From: Spirochaetales bacterium | GTDB lineage: Bacteria > Spirochaetota > GWE2-31-10 | DNA: 40,526 nucleotides | Reading direction: 5' to 3' | NCBI GenBank assembly: GCA_017624275.1 | Contig: JAGANG010000027.1 | Span: forward strand, 1-40,526 | In this document: positions 16,978 to 24,745 of the stretch, one piece after another | Layout: every line of letters starts with the position of its first letter | Position numbering within the stretch: the first letter of the stretch is position 1 | The notes under the pieces: generated by a model | The model's database searches: none | Seen by the model: only the letters and a program-made list of their open reading frames with translations | Told to the model about the DNA's origin: nothing | Translations under genes and position numbers: made by a program

Positions 16978-17053
16978 TCATTTCTGAAATTTTATATATC
17001 TGTCTTTTTTTAAAATAACTTATGAGATTATTTACCAAATAATAATAGAAAAG

Positions 17054-17062
17054 TGCTATAAC
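17054..17062 (+). promoter_or_regulatory. possible extended -10 promoter for ilvD
   Basis: TGC-TATAAC at 17054-17062 is an extended -10 box with no good -35. It lies about 30 bases before the ilvD ribosome site (GGAGG, 17091-17095). Confidence 0.35.
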
Positions 17063-17101
17063 GTATCGTAATTTTTTGTGATAACAACACGGAGGAATTT
17101 A

Positions 17102-18934
17102 ATGAATAAATTTAGAAGTAGTGCAACGACAGAAGGTCGAACGAGAGCCGGAGCGAGAGCTTTATGGCGTGCAAACGGTGTAAAAGAAGAAGATTTAGGT
17201 AAAAAACCGATTATTGCTATCGTTAATTCATTTACGCAATTTGTACCCGGACATGTTCATTTGAGAGAAGTCGGTAAACAAGTAAAAGAATTTATTGAAG
17301 CTAACGGCGGAATCGGTATTGAATTTAATACTATTGCTATAGATGACGGAATTGCAATGGGACATGACGGAATGCTTTATTCTTTACCGTCACGTGATTT
17401 GATTGCTGACAGTGTAGAATATATGGTAAATGCCCACGCTGCAGATGCAATGATTTGTATCCCGAATTGTGACAAGATTGTACCGGGAATGATGATGGCG
17501 TCTATGAGATTAAACATTCCGACAATCTTTGTTTCCGGAGGTCCTATGGAAGCCGGACTTTATAAAGGTGAAAAATACGATTTGATTGACGTAATGAAAG
17601 TCGGCGGTGATGATGTAACTTCAGATGAAGATTTATTGGAAATTGAAAGAGCCGGATGTCCTACATGCGGAAGCTGCAGCGGAATGTTCACGGCTAATTC
17701 AATGAATTGTCTTTCTGAAGTATTGGGAATGGGATTACCGGGAAACGGTACTGTTTTGGCGACACATACTCAACGTAAAGATTTATATGAAAAAGCAAGT
17801 CGCAGAATTGTAGAAATGGCAAAAGAATATTACTTAGAAGGTAACGAGAAAATTTTACCTCGCTCAATTGTGACTATGGACGCTTGTGAAAATGCAATGT
17901 CACTTGATATTGCAATGGGAGCTTCTACTAATACTGTATTGCATTTATTAGCGATTGCCCGGGAAGCCGGTCTTGCTTTCAAAATGGCAGATATTGACAG
18001 ATTGAGCCGTAAAGTACCGTTTATTTGTAAAGTTGCACCTAATACAAAAGTTTATCATATTCAAGATGTAAATCGTGCCGGCGGTATTATGGCAATTTTG
18101 GGCGAGTTGAAACGAGCAGGATTGCTTCATTGTGATACCGTGACTGTAGAAGGAAAAACTTTAGGACAAGTAATCGATGAAAACGATATTCGCGGCGGCA
18201 AAGCAACAGAAGAAGCTATAGAACGTTGTCATGCGGCTCCTGGCGGATGCAGAAATATAAAAGCTTATTCTCAGAGCAATCGCTATGAAGAATTAGATTT
18301 AGACCGAGAAAACGGATGTATTCGCAGTGTAGAACATGCTTATTCTAAAGACGGCGGAATTGCTGTACTTTTCGGAAATATTGCAGAAAATGGTTGTATT
18401 GTAAAAACAGCCGGCGTAGATGAGTCTATTTTAAAATTTACCGGGAAAGTAAAAGTTTATGACTCTCAGGAACAAGCATCAGATGCGATACTTGGTAATA
18501 AAATCGAAAAAGGTGATATCGTTATCATTCGTTATGAAGGTCCTAAAGGCGGTCCGGGAATGCAAGAAATGCTTTATCCGACAACATATTTGAAATCAAA
18601 AAAATTAGATAAAGATTGTGCGTTATTGACTGACGGAAGATTTTCCGGCGGAACATCCGGTTTGAGTATCGGTCATGTGTCTCCAGAAGCTGCTGACGGC
18701 GGACTTATAGGACTTGTTCAAGATGGTGATGTTATCGAAATTAACATTCCTGCACGTTCTATCGAACTAAAAGTTGCTGATGATGAATTGGCAAAACGTA
18801 AAGCCGAACTTGAAAAGAACGGCGGTTTTAAACCAAACCGAGAACGTAATGTTTCAAATGCGTTAAAATTGTACGGTTATTTTGCGACAAGTGCAGATAA
18901 AGGTGCAGTAAGAGATTGGAGTAAAGTTCAATAG
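17102..18934 (+). CDS. ilvD: dihydroxy-acid dehydratase
   Basis: IlvD dehydrates 2,3-dihydroxy-isovalerate and 2,3-dihydroxy-3-methylvalerate to the keto acids of valine and isoleucine synthesis. Cluster cysteines are Cys123 ([11 protein letters not shown]) and Cys192 ([19 protein letters not shown]). The [13 protein letters not shown] segment carries Gly-His where 2Fe-2S plant-type enzymes have a third Cys, so this is the oxygen-sensitive E. coli-type Fe-S enzyme, in keeping with an anaerobe. The ATG at 17102 follows GGAGG by six bases and gives 610 residues; a GTG at 17078 has no ribosome site. No other branched-chain amino-acid genes are nearby. The transcript ends at the terminator at 18952-18998. 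Confidence 0.97.
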   Translation: MNKFRSSATTEGRTRAGARALWRANGVKEEDLGKKPIIAIVNSFTQFVPGHVHLREVGKQVKEFIEANGGIGIEFNTIAIDDGIAMGHDGMLYSLPSRDLIADSVEYMVNAHAADAMICIPNCDKIVPGMMMASMRLNIPTIFVSGGPMEAGLYKGEKYDLIDVMKVGGDDVTSDEDLLEIERAGCPTCGSCSGMFTANSMNCLSEVLGMGLPGNGTVLATHTQRKDLYEKASRRIVEMAKEYYLEGNEKILPRSIVTMDACENAMSLDIAMGASTNTVLHLLAIAREAGLAFKMADIDRLSRKVPFICKVAPNTKVYHIQDVNRAGGIMAILGELKRAGLLHCDTVTVEGKTLGQVIDENDIRGGKATEEAIERCHAAPGGCRNIKAYSQSNRYEELDLDRENGCIRSVEHAYSKDGGIAVLFGNIAENGCIVKTAGVDESILKFTGKVKVYDSQEQASDAILGNKIEKGDIVIIRYEGPKGGPGMQEMLYPTTYLKSKKLDKDCALLTDGRFSGGTSGLSIGHVSPEAADGGLIGLVQDGDVIEINIPARSIELKVADDELAKRKAELEKNGGFKPNRERNVSNALKLYGYFATSADKGAVRDWSKVQ

Positions 18935-18951
18935 CCTTTGGGTTTATAAAT

Positions 18952-18998
18952 AAAAAAAACTCGATGTAATGAAAAAAATCATACATCGAGTTTTTTTT
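18952..18998. terminator. bidirectional intrinsic terminator
   Basis: ACTCGATGTA at 18959-18968 pairs with TACATCGAGT ending at 18991; an A8 run precedes and a T8 run follows. It separates ilvD (plus) from the convergent membrane-protein gene (minus). Confidence 0.9.
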
Positions 18999-19021
18999 AT
19001 GTTTTAATAACTTTTTATATT

Positions 19022-19915
19022 TTAATTTGTTCTTCCTCCTAAGGAAAGAGAATACCCCATAGAGAAGATATGCTCTGTTCCGATAATTTCCCAGTCATCA
19101 GAAAATATGTTTTTAGAAAGTTCTCCGGTAAATGCGGAATATGTATTGACAGCGTATCGTACAAAGAATTCATGATGAACGATGACTTTATGTTTTGCAT
19201 TTTCTATACCGTATAGAAATTCGAAAGATAAATTAGGGAATGAACGACGTGTTTGGGCTAGACCTACATTGCCGGAATGATTGATTTCAAACAGACTGTA
19301 TTCCAAACGAGTAGGGAAACCGAAATAGTGAGTGACCGGTTTGTTTATGTCTTTTTTTGCGATGTCAAATAATGGCGTAACTTCAAAAGTGATCTTTGTA
19401 GAGTATGCAGCTGACATTGGTGTTATGTGATAATAGTTAAAAGCTGGTTCGATTACAAATTCTAAACCCGCTTTTGTCAATAATGAGCCGCTACATTTTG
19501 TTGCGTTAAAAAGTTTTAATTTCACTCCGGTTTCTGCATAGATTTCAAAATTAGGAATGAAAAAAATTAAATAAAAAAAGTATGGACAAAAATAATATCT
19601 GTTTGAGATTCCGCCCTGAAATTGATATTCTACCCATTCGTTTATTCCTGCACGTAAATTAAAAGCCGACGTAATAGTACCGCCTAATGAAAAAGAAACT
19701 GCTGATGATAGTGGAAGAGAATAAAGGGCTCTAAAAAAATCTTCATTATCAAGTGGATTATCAATAAACAAGGAAATATCGGAAGATTCTTTTATAGCAA
19801 AAGAGAAATCCATCTCTTTATGTCCGAGTAATTTTGCAGATTGCATATTTGGATTTGCGAACAGAGAAAAGGGTAATACCAATAATAAAATCAATGTAAT
19901 GTGATATTTTTTCAT
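19022..19915 (-). CDS. secreted probable outer-membrane beta-barrel protein
   Basis: I recognise no family. A signal peptide (MKKYHITLILLLVLPFSLFA) is followed by about 275 residues dominated by alternating hydrophobic/polar strands with many aromatic residues (SAVSFSLGGTITSAFNLRAGINEWVEYQFQGG; SFEFLYGIENAKHKVIVHHEFFVRY), ending in MGYSLSLGGRTN. This pattern fits a small outer-membrane beta-barrel, though the final residue is not the usual Phe or Tyr. Its ATG overlaps the stop of the upstream lipoprotein gene (ATGA), so the two are translationally coupled and probably function together at the envelope. Transcription comes from the promoter at 21011-21039. Confidence 0.65.
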   Translation of the reverse strand: MKKYHITLILLLVLPFSLFANPNMQSAKLLGHKEMDFSFAIKESSDISLFIDNPLDNEDFFRALYSLPLSSAVSFSLGGTITSAFNLRAGINEWVEYQFQGGISNRYYFCPYFFYLIFFIPNFEIYAETGVKLKLFNATKCSGSLLTKAGLEFVIEPAFNYYHITPMSAAYSTKITFEVTPLFDIAKKDINKPVTHYFGFPTRLEYSLFEINHSGNVGLAQTRRSFPNLSFEFLYGIENAKHKVIVHHEFFVRYAVNTYSAFTGELSKNIFSDDWEIIGTEHIFSMGYSLSLGGRTN

Positions 19916-20973
19916 AGTTTAATCTCCTTTGTTGTAAAGTCGTCTTTGCTGATTCTTATCATGTTGTCTTTGTCGTTTTTCAGCCAATATGCTCCGTTTT
20001 GTTCTTCTATCCAGTTACTATCAATTTTTATTTTGTTGTCTTTATTGATTTTTTCATTCGCTTCAGACCATACGCCGTTTTCTTTTTTGAATGTGCTGAC
20101 GTATAAATAATCGTTTCTGTCACATTCAAAGAAAGTGATTTGTGTGTCGCTGTTTTTAAATAATGCGAGAGAACTTCGGTTCATTTTGGTATTTGCTACC
20201 GTAACAGAATAAAAATCTCCGTTTTCATCGATAGCGATTTCTTTTAATTGACATACCTTAATTATTGTATTGATGTCTTCATTAGATATTTCTTGAGTAT
20301 CAGAAAATTTATAAAAATTAGTTTTGTCAAAGAAAGATTCATAATATGAGTAGTCATCTTCGGATGAGATGCTGTAAACTTTTTTAGCATTTTTGCAAGA
20401 ATAAATAGAGCTATAGTCTACATAATAATACTCTCCATTTAACTCAAAATAACTATTGTAATCATAAGGTTTGATATTTGTCTTTTCGTATGAATTGTTT
20501 TTTGGATCATAGATAAAAATAGATGATTCATCGCCGCAATCTATTAAAACTGTATTATCGAAAAAACTTTTGATATTGGTTGCATAATTATGATTGCATT
20601 TCAGAGGTATATTTTTTCCGGAGTCTTTTTTTACGTGATAATATTTATTATTTGAAGAAAAATAGACTTCATTATCAATGATGGATGTATTTACAGAACC
20701 TGCAGTAATGCAATTGTAATTGTCAGTTTTGAGTGTCCACTCTTTCGTGATTTTTTCAGTTTTTGTATTGAAAAACAGAATTTTATCGTTGTCGTAGTAA
20801 TCGTAATAGTCATCATAGCTTTCACAATTGTCATAAAAAACCAGAACATTTTCAGAATCTTCTACTGCCGAGAAACTCGGTAAACTGGTGTCGTCTATTA
20901 CGGTACAGCCGAACAGGTAAAATGTCAAACTTACAAGTATTGATATTTTTGTAAAACACTTTTGTTTTTTCAT
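19912..20973 (-). CDS. lipoprotein, Tyr/Asp-rich, probable beta-propeller-like
   Basis: The lipoprotein signal MKKQKCFTKISILVSLTFYLFGC places the acylated Cys at 23. The 330-residue mature part is rich in Tyr, Asp and Asn (for example SYDDYYDYYDND at about 52-63) and shows repeated strand pairs of the type DNEVYFSSNNKYYHVKKDSG and NGEYYYVDYSSIYSC, suggestive of propeller blades. No catalytic motif or named family is seen. AAGGAG precedes the ATG. It is the first gene of a two-gene unit with the barrel-like protein. A promoter with a tandem operator candidate lies directly upstream, and a LuxR-type membrane regulator is the next gene upstream. Envelope location is well supported; function is not known. 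Confidence 0.7.
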   Translation of the reverse strand: MKKQKCFTKISILVSLTFYLFGCTVIDDTSLPSFSAVEDSENVLVFYDNCESYDDYYDYYDNDKILFFNTKTEKITKEWTLKTDNYNCITAGSVNTSIIDNEVYFSSNNKYYHVKKDSGKNIPLKCNHNYATNIKSFFDNTVLIDCGDESSIFIYDPKNNSYEKTNIKPYDYNSYFELNGEYYYVDYSSIYSCKNAKKVYSISSEDDYSYYESFFDKTNFYKFSDTQEISNEDINTIIKVCQLKEIAIDENGDFYSVTVANTKMNRSSLALFKNSDTQITFFECDRNDYLYVSTFKKENGVWSEANEKINKDNKIKIDSNWIEEQNGAYWLKNDKDNMIRISKDDFTTKEIKL

Positions 20974-21010
20974 TTATTTCTCCTTTACTAAGTAAAAATA
21001 TTTTTACCGG

Positions 21011-21039
21011 AGTTTAGCTGAAAGAATAGCAATTTGCAA
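21011..21039 (-). promoter_or_regulatory. promoter of the lipoprotein/barrel operon
   Basis: On the minus strand TTGCAA (complement of 21034-21039) and TAAACT (complement of 21011-21016) are separated by 17 bases. Initiation is expected near 21004, about 30 bases before the lipoprotein ATG. Confidence 0.5.
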
Positions 21040-21049
21040 TGAAAAAAAG

Positions 21050-21069
21050 TTCCCAAAAACTTCCCAAAA
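21050..21069 (-). promoter_or_regulatory. tandem direct-repeat operator candidate
   Basis: Two identical nonamers, TTTTGGGAA on the minus strand, lie at 21061-21069 and 21050-21058 with an 11-base period, one helical turn. They end 11 bases before the -35 box, a typical activator position (about -46 to -65). The adjacent LuxR-type regulator is the obvious candidate to bind. Confidence 0.5.
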
Positions 21070-21176
21070 TGGCTTTTTTTTCATACCTTTTCGGGTATTT
21101 TGAGTACTTATTCTATTTGAGAATTGTTTTTTTACGTAAGATTAATTATTGGTATTTGAAATAAAATGTAAATAAA

Positions 21177-22067
21177 TCAACTTTTGTCTTTGAAATTCTC
21201 TAAAACTAAAGCTTGCAATTTTTTATTATTTTCCAATGTTTTTTTTAATTCGGATATGTTTTTGACATTGAGTTGACGGTAAATAGAAGTTAAATAATTA
21301 CTGATAGTTTTTTCACTCAGCCCTATTTTATTTTCTAATTGTTTGCGTAAAATATTTGGATTATCAATAAAACCTTTTAATATCAACAATTCACTTCTAC
21401 TGAAATCATAAGTTTTTGAATCATCAAAATTGTAAGCTACATCATCTTGTTTCTTGTTGTAATTATTTAAAAAACGAATTGCTGTTTTGCACAGGAAAAA
21501 TTCATAACCGAAGAAATAAATAATTACACCGATAAAAAAATATTGAACATATGGCAGATTTAATGAATAGAAAACGGAAATCCCTAAAAACATTATGACC
21601 ATAAAATATGTAGACAAAATGAGAATTCTTTTTTCAATTTCTTCTTCTTTCAATTTCTTGAAAAAACGAATCGGAATGTAAGCAAGAAATAATGCTGTAA
21701 ACAAAGAAAAACAACCATAAAAAAAACGACTTTTCCCGGTAATGCAAAAAATTAAAATGCCTGCTATCAAAATCAAAGCATTTAATACAAGAAAGATGTT
21801 TTTGGAATGTGAATAATTTTTGTTGTTGAATAAAACGGCAAAGTAGATAATTACCATCGCAGCCGAGAAAGATATACATAAAATCGAAGCTAAGTTTTGT
21901 ATAAACGATAGCGGAATTACGGCTGAATCTTTTTGTAACAATGCAATAAAAGCGTAAGCTATGAACAAAAATTGCATAGGTAATTCTTTGTAACGCTTGA
22001 AAATAAAAGATGGAATTAACTGTATAAAAGTAAAAAAGATTAATATTGTAATTATTACAGTTGCCAC
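21177..22067 (-). CDS. membrane-embedded LuxR-type transcriptional regulator
   Basis: About seven hydrophobic helices occupy residues 1-205 (for example IITILIFFTFIQLIPSFIF, YFFIGVIIYFFGYEFFL). A LuxR/GerE-type helix-turn-helix forms the C-terminus (about 225-285): FSRSELLILKGFIDNPNILRKQLENKIGLSEKTISNYLTSIYRQLNVKNISELKK, matching the LTxRExEVL ... TVxxHxxxIYxKL pattern. It should sense a membrane or external signal and bind DNA from the membrane. The start is GTG with AAGGA seven bases upstream; it follows the 112-residue gene by 18 bases and shares its promoter. No kinase or phosphoreceiver domain is present. The downstream lipoprotein/barrel operon has a direct-repeat operator candidate, so it is the most likely target. 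Confidence 0.82.
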   Translation of the reverse strand: MATVIITILIFFTFIQLIPSFIFKRYKELPMQFLFIAYAFIALLQKDSAVIPLSFIQNLASILCISFSAAMVIIYFAVLFNNKNYSHSKNIFLVLNALILIAGILIFCITGKSRFFYGCFSLFTALFLAYIPIRFFKKLKEEEIEKRILILSTYFMVIMFLGISVFYSLNLPYVQYFFIGVIIYFFGYEFFLCKTAIRFLNNYNKKQDDVAYNFDDSKTYDFSRSELLILKGFIDNPNILRKQLENKIGLSEKTISNYLTSIYRQLNVKNISELKKTLENNKKLQALVLENFKDKS

Positions 22068-22085
22068 TTTATGTCCTTAAAATTA

Positions 22086-22424
22086 TTAATCATAAATTGT
22101 AGAAGTTTTTGCAATGACAAACGGCGTCATTTTTACTGCGATTGCCCCTTCTTTTATCCAGACAATTTTCATTGATACCGAACCTTTATTTTTAGTGGAG
22201 ATTGTTGGCAATTCTTCTATATATATGATGTCGCTTTTATTAAATTCTATAAATTCCGTGTGGTCGCTGAGCGGATTGAGAACAAGTATAAACTTGTCTT
22301 CTTCATAAGGGTGACGTCCTGGACTGCCGGTAAAAGCAATCGCCTTTACATCCGATTGTGGTGCATTTTTGTATTTTTCAATAGATAAAAAATCATCTTT
22401 AATCATTATTTCAGTACTTTTCAT
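22086..22424 (-). CDS. uncharacterised 112-residue cytoplasmic protein
   Basis: I do not recognise a family. The protein has no signal peptide or membrane span and reads as a small alpha/beta protein with several strands (DKFILVLNPL, DIIYIEELPTI, SVSMKIVWIKEGAIAVKMTPFVIA) and a Gly/Pro-containing turn (FTGSPGRHPYEED). AAGGAG (complement of 22433-22438) lies eight bases before the ATG at 22424 but only two before an ATG at 22430, so the downstream start is chosen. It is first in a two-gene transcript with the membrane LuxR-type regulator and may modulate it. Confidence 0.7.
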   Translation of the reverse strand: MKSTEIMIKDDFLSIEKYKNAPQSDVKAIAFTGSPGRHPYEEDKFILVLNPLSDHTEFIEFNKSDIIYIEELPTISTKNKGSVSMKIVWIKEGAIAVKMTPFVIAKTSTIYD

Positions 22425-22458
22425 GGTCATGACTCCTTAAAATTTAGAAATGAAATAA

Positions 22459-22487
22459 AAGATACCTTTAGATTCATTCTTGGTCAA
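22459..22487 (-). promoter_or_regulatory. promoter of the regulator operon
   Basis: On the minus strand TTGACC (complement of 22482-22487) and TATCTT (complement of 22459-22464) are 17 bases apart, with a leader of about 28 bases to the ATG at 22424. Confidence 0.55.
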
Positions 22488-22526
22488 GTCGTTTGTTTTT
22501 TTCTTAGAATAAAATATACAAAATGA

Positions 22527-22660
22527 TGCGGACTTGCATTCGGTATTTAACTACGTTAAATACTTCGTTTCACTTGATGTTTTCTTGCGAAAACATTTCA
22601 TTCGTTCTACGAACTCATCACTGTTCGTTCACGTTGTGAACTCACCGTGACTTGTCCGCA
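22527..22660 (-). repeat. structured multi-hairpin repeat element (copy A)
   Basis: This 134-bp intergenic element is closed by an outer 7-bp stem (TGCGGAC/GTCCGCA, 22654-22660 with 22527-22533) and holds four hairpins. Read on the minus strand these are GTTCAC-AAC-GTGAAC (22627-22641), GTTC-GTA-GAAC (22604-22614), ATGTTTTC-GCAA-GAAAACAT (22577-22596) and TATTTAAC-GTA-GTTAAATA (22544-22562). Linkers include GTGAG before the first, GAATGAA before the third and CAAGTGAA after it. The same modules recur on the plus strand at 40274-40327 and 40440-40517. With 22425-22526 (promoter region) and 22661-22754 it makes up the 330-base gene-free gap. Confidence 0.85.
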
Positions 22661-22669
22661 GAACCGATT

Positions 22670-22686
22670 AAAACCAGAATGGTTTT
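22670..22686. repeat. GAA-loop hairpin, possible terminator of the methyltransferase gene
   Basis: AAAACCA-GAA-TGGTTTT is a 7-bp perfect stem with a three-base loop, 68 bases after the minus-strand methyltransferase stop. Only four T end the stem on the minus strand, so termination would be weak; it may instead belong to the hairpin repeat family beside it. Confidence 0.45.
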
Positions 22687-22754
22687 ATAAAGTTTTAGCC
22701 TTACGCAGAGCAATTCCCCAAGGATAAGAAAATTATCGATTGCGATTTCTTTAT

Positions 22755-23654
22755 TTACTCACTGATTTTCTTGATACAAGTCATATTGTCTCGGTCATTT
22801 ACCGGGAAAACTTCTATTTCAAATTTATTATGAGGTAGATTCAATTCTATTTCTGGCAATGACGGAGCGTAAAGCCATCGCCCGCCGATTTTTAATGATT
22901 CTAAAATCTTCATGTATGCTTGATAAAAAAGTTTTTCTGTTCCGTCATTTCGACACAATGCGGCTCGGAAGTGTGATGAAAATGATAAGTTGCTTGTTAT
23001 AGTTTGCCAACGTTGTATTCCGTAATTAAACTCGAACCAATCAGATTTACGTAGATATTTTCGATTTTCTTGCATCCTGTCAAATCCATAAGCTATAGTG
23101 CCGAGTTTTCGCAAATATTTGACTAAAAAAGCATGTTCGCCGCAACCGATATCAAGCAGTGGCGATATTTCATCGATTGTGCAATTTTGCAAATGAAAAA
23201 GTTTTAATTGAAATTGAGCTGAATATTCATCACAAACAACTGCGGTTAAACGCTCTTTTTCCTTTTGACAGACTTTTGAATAAAAAGGATTTGTCCTTTT
23301 TAAGAAAAGTCGCAACCGTTTATAGTGTGATTTTTCAATTTTTATGATTGCATTAATAGTTTCATTTTTTTCTGTAAGCGGAAATTTTTCTAATTGATTA
23401 AAAAGATGATTGTAGATATTACGCAAGTTTTTTCGAGAACCGGCGGAAAACTCAAGATATTGATTTGCCGCAAATTGCTGACGAAGAAAATGTTCTGCAC
23501 AAAATAAAATAGCTTGCCTTTTTCTTGCTCCGGAGATCGGATTTGTAGTTAAAAAATCACGCAATTCAGGTGTAAATCTGAGTAATGTATTATTCTTATA
23601 GAAATAATTAGCCAAATATTCTGCTGCGAATTGTTTTTCCCAAAGTTTTAACAT
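22755..23654 (-). CDS. class I SAM-dependent methyltransferase
   Basis: An N-terminal helical region (about 1-150, with no recognised motif) precedes a Rossmann methyltransferase core. Motif I is PLLDIGCGEHAFLVKYL (165-181) and an acidic residue follows in YGFDR (Asp192); SLKIGGRWLYAPSLP lies later in the fold. The acceptor is unknown. The protein has no membrane span. It follows cysE after two bases with no ribosome site of its own, so translation is probably coupled to cysE. Whether it has anything to do with cysteine metabolism cannot be judged from sequence; rRNA or small-molecule methylation are both possible. Confidence 0.72.
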   Translation of the reverse strand: MLKLWEKQFAAEYLANYFYKNNTLLRFTPELRDFLTTNPISGARKRQAILFCAEHFLRQQFAANQYLEFSAGSRKNLRNIYNHLFNQLEKFPLTEKNETINAIIKIEKSHYKRLRLFLKRTNPFYSKVCQKEKERLTAVVCDEYSAQFQLKLFHLQNCTIDEISPLLDIGCGEHAFLVKYLRKLGTIAYGFDRMQENRKYLRKSDWFEFNYGIQRWQTITSNLSFSSHFRAALCRNDGTEKLFYQAYMKILESLKIGGRWLYAPSLPEIELNLPHNKFEIEVFPVNDRDNMTCIKKISE

Positions 23655-23656
23655 TG

Positions 23657-24604
23657 CTAATTTTTATTACGACTGGATACAGAATTCCATTGTGAAAAAT
23701 CTACAGATACACGAGAGTTTGGCGGTAATGATGAAATAATCCAACAGTTTCCCCCGATAGTTGAACCCGCACCGATTACAGTGTCACCACCGAGAATTGT
23801 AGCTCCAGCATAGATAGTAACATTGTCTTCGATTTTTGGATGTCGTTTTTTTCCTTTTATAATAGCACCCTGATTGTCACGCGGAAAACTTAAAGCTCCC
23901 AATGTTACACCTTGGTAAAGTTTTACGTTGTTGCCGATTTCACAAGTTTCACCGATTACAACACCTGTTCCGTGGTCGATAAAGAAATTTTCACCGATTG
24001 TAGCACCGGGATGAATATCAATTCCTGTTCGCATATGAGAATATTCAGACATCATTCTAGGAATATAACGAACGCCGGCTTGGTACAAAATATGTGCTAC
24101 TCGGTGTACGGTAACGGCAAAGATTGACGGGTAACTTAGAATTACTTCGCTGTAATCTCCGGCAGCCGGGTCGCCTGCAAATGCAGCAAGGACATCTTTT
24201 GCTACCATTTCACGAATATTTTCCAATTTATTAATAAGCATCATTGTCAATTGTACAGCTTTGTCTTCGTTTTTATTCATGCACAAATCTGAACATTGTT
24301 CGCAACATTTGTTTTCGAATTGTTGACCAAGTATTATTGTTTTGCGGATTTCGACAGTTAGTTTTTCATAAATAGAATTTATTTTACTGTTTATAAAGTT
24401 TTTAAGATTTAAATCATTGATTTCTTTTGTAGTGTAATATCCCGGGAAAATAATATCGAGTATATCCCAAAGAATTGAAATTATCATTTCACTGGACGGT
24501 AACGGATATTTGTTTATGTGGTCAGTCAACGGATTGCCCGGTTTTGTATCAACAAGCCGTTCCAATACAATATCCATTTCTTTACGAATGCTTTTATAGT
24601 CCAT
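23657..24604 (-). CDS. cysE: serine O-acetyltransferase
   Basis: CysE acetylates serine with acetyl-CoA, the first step of cysteine synthesis. The EpsC-type signature is present: GDPAAGDYSEVILSYPS (144-160), HRVAHILYQAGVRYIPRMMSEYSHMRTGIDIHPGA (167-201) and the left-handed beta-helix core FFIDHGTGVVIGETCEIGNNVKLYQGVTLGA, with catalytic His211 and Asp196. The 315 residues include a longer N-terminus than E. coli CysE, carrying an unusual Cys cluster CCEQCSDLC (Cys100, 101, 104, 108). GGAG at the complement of 24611-24614 supports the start, and a strong promoter lies upstream. No cysK is adjacent. Confidence 0.95.
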   Translation of the reverse strand: MDYKSIRKEMDIVLERLVDTKPGNPLTDHINKYPLPSSEMIISILWDILDIIFPGYYTTKEINDLNLKNFINSKINSIYEKLTVEIRKTIILGQQFENKCCEQCSDLCMNKNEDKAVQLTMMLINKLENIREMVAKDVLAAFAGDPAAGDYSEVILSYPSIFAVTVHRVAHILYQAGVRYIPRMMSEYSHMRTGIDIHPGATIGENFFIDHGTGVVIGETCEIGNNVKLYQGVTLGALSFPRDNQGAIIKGKKRHPKIEDNVTIYAGATILGGDTVIGAGSTIGGNCWIISSLPPNSRVSVDFSQWNSVSSRNKN

Positions 24605-24637
24605 ATTTTTCTCCGAAAGTCATAATCAAACTTGATT

Positions 24638-24665
24638 CTTATAACACAAAAAATATTGTTTTCAA
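24638..24665 (-). promoter_or_regulatory. promoter for cysE
   Basis: On the minus strand TTGAAA (complement of 24660-24665) and TATAAG (complement of 24638-24643) are 16 bases apart. The leader to the cysE ATG is about 27 bases. Confidence 0.6.
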
Positions 24666-24695
24666 TAGATTTTAATAATGCTAACTTACAATTAC

Positions 24696-24724
24696 TTGAG
24701 AAAGAAAATTAAATCATATATATA
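24696..24724 (+). promoter_or_regulatory. promoter for htrA
   Basis: TTGAGA at 24696-24701 and TATATA at 24719-24724 are separated by 17 bases. The ribosome site of htrA (AAAGGA, 24732-24737) follows closely. It diverges from the cysE promoter. Confidence 0.5.
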
Positions 24725-24745
24725 TTGCAGCAAAGGATTTAAGCG

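Noticed and set aside
21083..21097. ATACC/GGTAT hairpin as terminator of the LuxR-type regulator gene
   Set aside because: Only five base pairs, and no T run on the minus strand where it would be needed.
22527..22660. CRISPR-like or rho-independent terminator array
   Set aside because: Units are not equal-length direct repeats with unique spacers, and the hairpins lack T runs.
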